From NCBI GenBank assembly GCA_013331535.1, contig DUGF01000079.1, positions 1 to 6,234 on the forward strand: a DNA stretch of 6,234 nt, read 5' to 3'. Origin of the DNA: Microcaldota archaeon (lineage in GTDB: Archaea; Micrarchaeota; Micrarchaeia; Anstonellales; Bilamarchaeaceae). Every line of letters starts with the position of its first letter. Within the stretch, counting starts at the first letter, position 1. The notes beneath the pieces are model-generated. The model worked only from the letters and a program-made list of their open reading frames with translations. It ran no database searches and was not told where the DNA came from. Shown here piece after piece: positions 1-4,670 of the stretch. Made by a program: the position numbers and the translations under genes.

Positions 1-2
1 CT

Positions 3-590
3 GCTCTTGCCAAGCACTTAAACATTACCGTTTCAACGATAAGCGATTATGAAAGCAACAGAAGACAATCCCCTGGAACCGCAGTGATAAAACGATTCGT
101 TCATGCACTTTTTGATATTGACGCAAAGAATGGTGGCGCGATAAGCCAAAGACTTACTGAAAGGGAAAAACCAACTGACCAGTACTTTGAAGTTCATGAA
201 TTCGCAAGGGGAATAACCCTAAAGGATTTTGTGGAAATAATCCGCGGAAAGGCAATAACAAACGAGGATTTGCTTGAAGGAAAGAAAATCTACGGATATA
301 CTCTTATAGACAGCCTTAAGACAATTCTTGAAATGCCATTCTCATTCTTTCAATCGCTATACGGCAACATAAACGAGAGGGTATTTATTTTCACAGGAGT
401 TTCAACAGGAAGAAGCCCGATGGTAGTTATAAGAGTCAGCCCGTCAAAACCTTCAGCAGTAGTAATGCATGGGATAGAAGGAGAAAAAATGGATAAACTG
501 GCATTAAAGATTTCTGAAAAAGAACGCATCCCGATGATAACTACAAAACTGAGTGTTCAGGAAATGAAAGAGGCACTGAACAAGATATAA
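3..590 (+). CDS. XRE-family (Cro/C1 HTH) archaeal transcriptional regulator, COG1709-like, 5'-truncated by window edge
   Basis: The reading frame is open from base 3, so the true start lies outside the window; a GTG at 84 is only an internal codon. The 195 visible residues begin inside a Cro/C1 helix-turn-helix: LAKHLNITVSTISDYESNRR is the turn and recognition helix, followed by SPGTAVIKRFVHALFDID, the linker typical of archaeal COG1709-type regulators. The C-terminal half (about residues 60-195) carries the stretch FTGVSTGRSPMVVIRVS, then KPSAVVMHGI and a final helix. I recall this as the conserved C-terminal domain of that archaeal family, whose ligand I do not know. It presumably binds DNA as a dimer in the cytoplasm. 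It ends 103 bp before pyrG on the same strand. Whether it controls pyrG is unknown, although inverted repeats lie between them. The family assignment is from memory of motifs, not a search. Confidence 0.8.
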   Translation, partial: ALAKHLNITVSTISDYESNRRQSPGTAVIKRFVHALFDIDAKNGGAISQRLTEREKPTDQYFEVHEFARGITLKDFVEIIRGKAITNEDLLEGKKIYGYTLIDSLKTILEMPFSFFQSLYGNINERVFIFTGVSTGRSPMVVIRVSPSKPSAVVMHGIEGEKMDKLALKISEKERIPMITTKLSVQEMKEALNKI

Positions 591-602
591 TATCCCTTAT
601 AC

Positions 603-628
603 TGAGACAGAAAAGTATTTCCGTCTCA
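603..628 (+). terminator. stem-loop between regulator and pyrG (possible terminator or operator)
   Basis: TGAGAC (603-608) pairs with GTCTCA (623-628). After one A/C mismatch, GAAA pairs with TTTC, leaving an AGTA loop, so the structure is about 10 bp in a 26-nt hairpin. It starts 13 bp after the regulator stop codon. No T-tract follows, so a classical terminator is not clear. It abuts the larger inverted repeat that begins at 630 and may be part of the same control region. Confidence 0.4.
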
Positions 629-629
629 T

Positions 630-695
630 ATATACACAACCAAAATAGGATGACTTAAAAAATGAATTCTACATTACTTGGTTGGTTGTGTATAT
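630..695 (+). promoter_or_regulatory. 14-bp perfect inverted repeat framing the pyrG promoter and start codon
   Basis: ATATACACAACCAA (630-643) is the exact reverse complement of TTGGTTGTGTATAT (682-695), with a 38-bp spacer. The right arm contains the first two bases of the pyrG ATG (694-696). The spacer holds an A/T-rich box, TTAAAAAA (655-662), whose expected start site would fall near 684. A second TATA-like run lies in the left arm (628-634). As DNA this could be a paired operator. In a readthrough RNA it would form a 14-bp stem hiding the start codon. Both roles are inference. Confidence 0.5.
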
Positions 696-2334
696 GGCAG
701 AAAAGAAAACTAAATTCATAGTTGTAGCCGGATCAATCATGTCAGGACTGGGTAAGGGAATATTAACTTCTTCTATCGGAAAGCTTTTGCAGGCCAGAGG
801 ATACAATGTCATACCAATCAAATTTGACGGATATTTGAATGTTGATTGCGGAACAATGAATCCGTTCAGGCACGGAGAAGTATTCGTGCTTGATGATGGC
901 ACTGAAGTAGATATGGATTTTGGAACCTATGAACGATTTTTGAATCTATCAATACCTGGTACAAGCAGCATAACTGGCGGAAAGGTATTCTCAAGGATTA
1001 TTGAAAAAGAGCGAAAGGGAGAATATCTCGGAAGAGATGTCCAATTTGTTCCACACCTGACTGATGAGATAAAGGACAGAGTACGCGAAGTGGGAAAGAA
1101 AAACAATGCAGACATCGTATTGATAGAAGTCGGTGGAACTGTTGGGGATTTGGAAAATGGATATTTCCTTGAGGCAATGCGCCAACTTTCATTTGAAGAA
1201 GATAACCTGTTATTTATACAACTTACATATGTGCCAAGCTTATCTGAAGGGGAATTGAAGACCAAACCAACCCAGCATGCAACCAGGTTATTGCAAAGCA
1301 TGGGGATACAACCACACATGGTCATATGCAGGGAACAAGAACCGCTTACTGAAGAGGCAAAGAAGAAGATAAGCGCATACTGCAATGTAAAAGAAGATGC
1401 TGTTTTTGATGATCCAATGGTAAGAACGGTTTATGAATTGCCGCTTGTATTGGAAAAACAGGGGATTTACAAGGTTATCGCGGAGAAACTCGGACTTGAT
1501 GAAAAACGCGAGGTGGATTTGAAGGAATGGAAAAAGGCTGTGGATAAAATAATTGAGCCAAAGGGTAAAGTTCTCAAGGTTGCTATTGTCGGAAAGTATA
1601 CTGCAGTAAAAGATGCATATGTGAGTGTAAAGGAAGCATTAGTTCACGCGGCATCTGCAATAAATCATGGATTGGAAGTAAAATGGGTGGAATCTGCAGA
1701 TTTAGAAGGAACCCCTGGTGGGGTTGAAAGAAAACTAAAGGAATTTGATGCCATATTGGTTCCGGGAGGATTTGGAAAGCGAGGAGTTGAAGGAAAGATA
1801 AATGCGATCAAATGGGCACGTGAAAATAAAGTTCCTTATCTTGGACTTTGTCTTGGACTGCAATTAATGACTGTTGAGTATGCAAGAAATATCTGCGGAA
1901 TGAATGGAGCAAACTCAACTGAATTTGATAAGGAAACAAAATACCCTGTTATTGATATATTACCTGAACAGAAGAAAATAACGAAAATGGGGGCTACAAT
2001 GAGATTGGGTGCTTATGATTGCGAATTAAAAGATGGAACGATTGCGTACAAATCATACGAAAAATCGGGCAGATCAACGAAAATATCCGAACGACACAGG
2101 CACAGATACGAAGTTAATCCTGATTTTGTGGAACCGCTCGGAAACTGCGGGCTTGTGATAAGCGGAACACACCCTGAAAGCGGAGTCGTTGAAATCGTTG
2201 AATGGCCGGAAAAATTCGGATTCGGTGCAGCAACACAGGCACATATTGAATTGAAATCAAGACTGGCAGAACCAGCACCTCTTTTTGTTGCGTTCCTGAA
2301 GGCGGCATCTGAACGCGTGGAAAGAAAATCGTGA
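694..2334 (+). CDS. pyrG: CTP synthase (glutamine-hydrolysing)
   Basis: The 546-residue product matches the usual CTP synthase length. It makes CTP from UTP, ATP and glutamine in the cytosol, the last step of pyrimidine nucleotide synthesis. The N-terminal synthetase domain (about 1-290) has the P-loop SGLGKGI (17-23), the Mg/ATP region VDMDFGTYERF with a probable metal Asp near 75, IEVGGTVGDLEN with Glu145, and the UTP-binding KTKPTQH. The class I glutamine amidotransferase domain (about 295-546) has the oxyanion segment VPGGFGKRGVEGK, nucleophile Cys386 in GLCLGLQ, and the triad His517 and Glu519 in AHIE, where many homologues read FHPE. The usual GGVVSSLGKG is here AGSIMSGLGKG and KIDPYLN is KFDGYLN, so the protein is divergent but keeps its catalytic residues. 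I chose ATG 694 because family proteins begin just before the KFIVV strand. TTG 682 is possible in frame. No Shine-Dalgarno sequence is visible, so a short or leaderless mRNA is likely. Confidence 0.96.
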   Translation: MAEKKTKFIVVAGSIMSGLGKGILTSSIGKLLQARGYNVIPIKFDGYLNVDCGTMNPFRHGEVFVLDDGTEVDMDFGTYERFLNLSIPGTSSITGGKVFSRIIEKERKGEYLGRDVQFVPHLTDEIKDRVREVGKKNNADIVLIEVGGTVGDLENGYFLEAMRQLSFEEDNLLFIQLTYVPSLSEGELKTKPTQHATRLLQSMGIQPHMVICREQEPLTEEAKKKISAYCNVKEDAVFDDPMVRTVYELPLVLEKQGIYKVIAEKLGLDEKREVDLKEWKKAVDKIIEPKGKVLKVAIVGKYTAVKDAYVSVKEALVHAASAINHGLEVKWVESADLEGTPGGVERKLKEFDAILVPGGFGKRGVEGKINAIKWARENKVPYLGLCLGLQLMTVEYARNICGMNGANSTEFDKETKYPVIDILPEQKKITKMGATMRLGAYDCELKDGTIAYKSYEKSGRSTKISERHRHRYEVNPDFVEPLGNCGLVISGTHPESGVVEIVEWPEKFGFGAATQAHIELKSRLAEPAPLFVAFLKAASERVERKS

Positions 2335-2365
2335 ACCGGACACGAAACTCAAGACTCGAGACCAA

Positions 2366-2376
2366 CCTTTTTATTA
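2366..2376 (+). promoter_or_regulatory. probable TATA box of the tRNA-Ile gene, also T-rich end of pyrG
   Basis: The run CTTTTTATTA is centred about 31 bp before the tRNA 5' end, the distance expected for an archaeal TBP site that initiates a few bases upstream of the mature tRNA. It begins about 30 bp after the pyrG stop, so the T-run may also end pyrG transcription. Confidence 0.45.
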
Positions 2377-2441
2377 TCTTAGGGACTTAGATAACGCTTA
2401 TTGGGCCTGTAGCTCAGCCTGGTTAGAGCGACGGTCTTATA

Positions 2442-2480
2442 CGACGTCATCTAATACAAACGTATGAGACAGTCTGAGTT
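2442..2480 (+). other. tRNA intron 1 (39 nt), canonical position 37/38
   Basis: The BHB motif is complete. The outer helix is the anticodon stem (2431-2435 with 2482-2486). The central 4-bp helix is CTTA (2436-2439) with TGAG (2475-2478). The bulges are TA|C (2440-2442) and TT|A (2479-2481), cut after their second base. The inner helix starts GAC/GTC. The intron also contains a hairpin, CTAATAC (2451-2457) with GTATGAG (2462-2468), which has one mismatch and loop AAAC. Splicing endonuclease cutting at these bulges restores a 7-nt anticodon loop. Confidence 0.88.
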
Positions 2481-2502
2481 AGCCGTAGGTCCTGAGTTCA
2501 AA

Positions 2503-2554
2503 GGATTCTTGTTCGAGGAACTCAAAATCAAATGCCCGAACAGGAAACTGAGAT
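2503..2554 (+). other. tRNA intron 2 (52 nt), non-canonical, inside the T-loop (59/60)
   Basis: The outer helix is the T-stem CTGAG (2492-2496) with CTCAG (2556-2560). The central helix is TTCA (2497-2500) with TGAG (2549-2552). The bulges are AA|G (2501-2503) and AT|T (2553-2555). The inner helix 2504-2515 with 2537-2548 is nearly continuous, with one A/A mismatch and one G-U pair. Cutting after the second base of each bulge yields a perfect TTCAAAT T-loop. The strand TGAG is shared with the BHB of intron 1, so both sites present almost the same substrate to the endonuclease. Confidence 0.88.
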
Positions 2555-2583
2555 TCTCAGCAGGCCCACTTTGCTCACAAATT

Positions 2584-2619
2584 GGGACGGAAGTGAAATC
2601 GCAATTTCACAACCGGCCC
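2584..2619 (+). other. long hairpin downstream of tRNA-Ile, with degenerate copy of tRNA 3' end
   Basis: GGGACGG (2584-2590) pairs with CCGGCCC (2613-2619) with one A/G mismatch. There is then an AA/AA internal loop, then GTGAAAT (2593-2599) with ATTTCAC (2604-2610), closed by loop CGCA. The 3' strand continues as CCGGCCCACTT, repeating the GGCCCACTT that ends the tRNA gene (2563-2571) at a 52-bp offset; 16 of 21 bases match over 2551-2571. It may be a tRNA 3' trailer structure, a decayed tRNA fragment, or a small RNA. No open reading frame of note lies here. Confidence 0.45.
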
Positions 2620-2661
2620 ACTTCTAATTATTGGCATAGTGTCTTGAGTTATACTTCTCGG

Positions 2662-2810
2662 GTCTCGCAGAGCTTGTTGCACAACCCGAGATAAAACCAA
2701 TCGTGTTCCGCGCGAACCCGAAGGGTGAAGCGCAGCAAGCGCGTAACCTCGGAAAAGTTGGTGAAGCGCGGCTAGCCTACTAAGGAGTTATGCAACAAGG
2801 CCGTCTCGCA
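2662..2810. mobile_element. MITE-like element (2670-2802) with 8-bp target-site duplication; termini resemble IS6 family
   Basis: The direct repeat GTCTCGCA occurs at 2662-2669 and 2803-2810. Immediately inside are inverted termini: GAGCTTGTTGCACAACCC on the left, and on the right (read on the other strand) GGCCTTGTTGCATAACTC. They match at 14 of 18 positions, including the 9-bp core CTTGTTGCA (2673-2681) / TGCAACAAG (2791-2799). From family knowledge, IS6/IS26-type termini read GGCACTGTTGCAAA and these elements make 8-bp target duplications, so both features agree. The 133-bp interior encodes no transposase, so the element would be non-autonomous. It is GC-rich and strongly foldable compared with its surroundings. 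It ends about 40 bp before the promoter of the broken membrane-protein gene. The alternative is a structured RNA gene with fortuitous repeats. Confidence 0.55.
2708..2776 (+). other. GC-rich multi-helix fold inside the MITE-like element, possible structured RNA
   Basis: CCGCGC (2708-2713) pairs with GCGCGG (2766-2771). Enclosed are a CCC-GAA-GGG hairpin (2717-2725) and a GCGC-AGCAA-GCGC hairpin (2730-2742). A 17-base near-repeat, GGTGAAGCGCAGCAAGC (2724-2740), recurs at 2760-2776 with two changes and a 36-bp period. I looked for RNase P, SRP and 5S rRNA signatures and recognised none. Confidence 0.35.
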
Positions 2811-2837
2811 TCTTGCGTTCTGGTCTTGCCAAAGCAA

Positions 2838-2847
2838 ATATTATAAA
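2838..2847 (+). promoter_or_regulatory. TATA box for the gene starting at 2870
   Basis: ATATTATAAA is centred near 2844, which places the expected archaeal transcription start at about 2870, the A of the ATG. This supports both the start choice and a leaderless transcript. Confidence 0.6.
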
Positions 2848-2869
2848 CCGTTGTATTCGATATAATTTT

Positions 2870-3623
2870 ATGAGTTATAAAAAAATGCTTAGGTATACTG
2901 AACATGCCGAAGCACTTGCGAAAACAATCGGTTTGGTTGGCACTCAAACTAACTTTGCTATTCTGCGAAGGCGTCTTGATATCTGGAAAACAACTACGGA
3001 GGTCAAAATCCCTGTTGTGTGGGTTAAAAATGCGATTGCAGATACTAAGAACGCGCTCAAAGATGAAACCTCAAAATGCGATTGCAGATACTAAGAACGC
3101 GCTCAAAGATGAAACCTCAAGATTGGAAGATTTTATGAGAAATGCGCCCCCAAACATATACCCAGAAGGTGCGAAAGTTACCCGTGTTACATCTTCTGAC
3201 GGCAAGGTGCATGTCGAAATGCCCCTTCCTGCTGATTGTGTTTTCGGAATTGCGATGCATGGAGATGAACTCAATAAAATCGCTATGGCTAAAAACGACT
3301 GGCAGAATATGCAGAAGGTCTTCAAAAAAGCGCGTTTTTGTGGAATTATTAGGTATATTTGTTATGGTGCAAGTGCAGTAACAGTAGTTGCGGCGCTAAT
3401 TACCAGGTTTTCGCCTGCATTCTATTCTTTCCTCAGCGCATATGTTCCCGCAGCTTTCGGGGTAGTCGGAGTAGTATTCGACATAATCGCTGAACGAATC
3501 CAAAAAACAATCCCCATGCAGTTCGAAGGGATGGTTTCCGTAGATGAAACCGTCAGGGTCCTTAATTCTACCAAAAAAGAGATTACGGAACTACTTGGGC
3601 GTATTGAAAAGGCGCTCGGATAA
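2870..3623 (+). pseudogene. two-TM membrane protein of unknown function, frameshifted by a 46-bp tandem duplication
   Basis: The gene starts at ATG 2870 (MSYKKMLRY) and runs in frame to TAA at 3092-3094. A second frame then continues to TAA at 3623. Removing one 46-bp repeat unit (3027-3074 repeated at 3073-3120) joins the two into a clean 235-residue protein. In that restored product, residues 1-140 are charged and mostly soluble, with helical segments such as WVKNAIADTKNALKDETSRL. GIIRYICYGASAVTVVAALI (143-162) and a second hydrophobic stretch at about 169-191 form a membrane hairpin. The C-terminus (about 208-235) is an amphipathic, possibly coiled-coil helix ending RIEKALG. I do not recognise the family. 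As it stands, translation from 2870 yields 74 residues. Restart at ATG 3063 could make the C-terminal part with both TM segments. A recent lesion or an assembly error are the main readings. Confidence 0.7.
3027..3120 (+). repeat. perfect 46-bp tandem duplication inside a coding region
   Basis: Bases 3027-3074 are identical to 3073-3120, a period of 46 with a 2-base AA overlap at the junction. 46 is not a multiple of three, so the second copy shifts the frame by one. Both copies encode NAIADTKNALKDETS in their respective frames. The absence of any divergence implies a very recent event or an artefact. Confidence 0.95.
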
Positions 3624-3628
3624 GCACA

Positions 3629-3648
3629 TCTTTATATTCTTTTTCTAC
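3629..3648 (+). promoter_or_regulatory. TATA box for the helical-protein gene, with T-rich terminator of the gene before
   Basis: TTTATATT (3631-3638) is centred about 27 bp upstream of ATG 3662, the leaderless spacing also seen at 2870. The following CTTTTTCT lies 16-24 bp after the stop at 3623 and could end that transcript. Confidence 0.55.
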
Positions 3649-3661
3649 CACTTATTAGTGC

Positions 3662-4618
3662 ATGGCATATCAACTACTGACAAGAGAACAACGGGAGCGT
3701 ATACACTTCCACATGAAAAAAGAGATTTTTTCCAGGTGCCTGCAAGAGGGTGGGCCTGTAGAAAAAACGATAAACAGAACGTCATATTATCTGGGATATT
3801 GCTGCGAGAATCTTGCAACATCCGAATTTGAAAGCATGCGCGGTGCATTTGTTAAAGAAGTATCTGCAGTATTAGGAGTGCGAGATCTTATTATACTCTT
3901 ACCAGCTGGAGTTCTTTCTCCAACTCTTGAAGCATATGAAAGAATGCTTGCAGACCCCGCCGATGAGGTAAGGCATGCCGCAATAAACGGGCTGATAGAA
4001 CCTTTTCTATTCGGAAATACCGCAGAAACGATGATGGCAAGAATACAAAGCCGCGAAATGACTGAAACGGATATCGGATGGATGCTTAATGTGCTGGAAT
4101 TTTTTTCCAGAACATTACAAAATACGCCAGAACGTATCCGCGATGGGGAACAGACGCGCAACTTTGAAGCGAATGTTGACGCAGTTGCACATTGCCTGTT
4201 CACGGTGCTGGACGAAACAATGGATGAATTGCTGAAAAGAAGCGTCGGAATTCTCGGAATGCTTAGAAGCTCTACTGTAACCGAGTACCTGGTTCAAGGA
4301 TTAGATGGGTTCCTTGGAGAGATTCGCAAAAATGAAGCGCATGGGGACATGACACTAGTGACCATGTGCAGAAATATGTCGGATACATTGGAACTTGTAA
4401 GAAATCGAAGGATGATGACAGCTATTGAACCGCTCTCGGAAATGTTGCGGATTGGAGGAGACCCGGATAACACAATATGTGTGAATGAAGACCTGATTGC
4501 AGCTATCGGAAGAACACTTACTGATTTGGGAGTTCCAAGCATAGTATACGCAAGAAAAACTGTTTTTGGAAACACGAAATGGACCGGCCTGCAACCACCT
4601 ACAGAGGAATTACAATGA
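3662..4618 (+). CDS. HEAT/ARM-like all-helical protein of unknown function
   Basis: The 318-residue product has no signal peptide and no convincing membrane segment, so it is probably cytosolic. I do not recognise a family. The sequence is a succession of amphipathic helices. The clearest motif is DPADEVRHAAINGLIEP (about residues 98-114), which has the D..(x)VR..A...L pattern of a HEAT repeat. Later helical pairs (about 135-165, 178-205, 210-245, 250-275) are compatible with an alpha-solenoid scaffold. Such proteins usually mediate protein-protein contacts, but no partner can be named. ATG 3662 is preferred because the TATA box lies at leaderless distance; MKKEIF at residue 18 is an alternative. 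It ends in TGA at 4616-4618, after which the same frame stays open for 24 protein-like codons to a second TGA at 4691. It converges on the HMG-CoA synthase gene with a 52-bp gap. Confidence 0.75.
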   Translation: MAYQLLTREQRERIHFHMKKEIFSRCLQEGGPVEKTINRTSYYLGYCCENLATSEFESMRGAFVKEVSAVLGVRDLIILLPAGVLSPTLEAYERMLADPADEVRHAAINGLIEPFLFGNTAETMMARIQSREMTETDIGWMLNVLEFFSRTLQNTPERIRDGEQTRNFEANVDAVAHCLFTVLDETMDELLKRSVGILGMLRSSTVTEYLVQGLDGFLGEIRKNEAHGDMTLVTMCRNMSDTLELVRNRRMMTAIEPLSEMLRIGGDPDNTICVNEDLIAAIGRTLTDLGVPSIVYARKTVFGNTKWTGLQPPTEELQ

Positions 4619-4670
4619 GCATTCAGAAATTTAGGCACGCTTGAACAAATAGAATCGTGGATAAACGGAC

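Larger units (their letters stand above)
2403..2568 (+). tRNA. tRNA-Ile(UAU) with two introns (37/38 and T-loop 59/60)
   Basis: The three exons are 2403-2441, 2481-2502 and 2555-2568, giving a 75-nt mature tRNA. The acceptor stem GGGCCTG (2403-2409) pairs perfectly with CAGGCCC (2561-2567), and the discriminator is A2568. The D-arm is GCTC/GAGC with loop AGCCTGGTTA. The anticodon stem ACGGT (2431-2435) pairs with GCCGT (2482-2486), with one G-U pair. The spliced anticodon loop is CTTATAA, so the anticodon is UAU (2438-2440), reading AUA. The variable loop is AGGTC and the T-stem is CTGAG/CTCAG with spliced loop TTCAAAT. Overall sequence, G26, A73 and AGGTC resemble archaeal tRNA-Ile(GAU), which supports isoleucine identity. 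No CCA is encoded. Both interruptions have canonical bulge-helix-bulge geometry, so this is a spliceable gene and not a pseudogene. Confidence 0.92.

Noticed and set aside
2442..2480. Box C/D guide RNA hidden in tRNA intron 1
   Set aside because: A CTGA occurs (2474-2477), but it is part of the BHB central helix and no convincing RTGATGA C box is present.
2464..2694. 76-codon open frame over the tRNA gene and its introns
   Set aside because: It runs through the well-supported tRNA exons and introns, has no promoter of its own and encodes no recognisable protein.
2813..2869. TTG at 2813 as start of the membrane-protein gene
   Set aside because: It lies upstream of the TATA box at 2841-2847, so the codon would not be on the predicted transcript; ATG 2870 fits the leaderless distance.
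2640..2870. RNase P, SRP or 5S rRNA gene in the GC-rich stretch
   Set aside because: None of the conserved signatures I could recall (GAGGAAAGTCC, the SRP GGAA tetraloop with AGCAG, 5S core) is present; flanking direct repeats favour a mobile element.
3787..4203. 138-codon minus-strand open frame opposite the helical-protein gene
   Set aside because: It is a shadow of the + strand gene: no promoter or recognisable motif, and residue composition typical of antisense frames.
4615..4644. ATGA overlap at the end of the helical-protein gene suggesting a coupled downstream gene
   Set aside because: The frame from ATG 4615 stops after 9 codons, so no gene follows on this strand.
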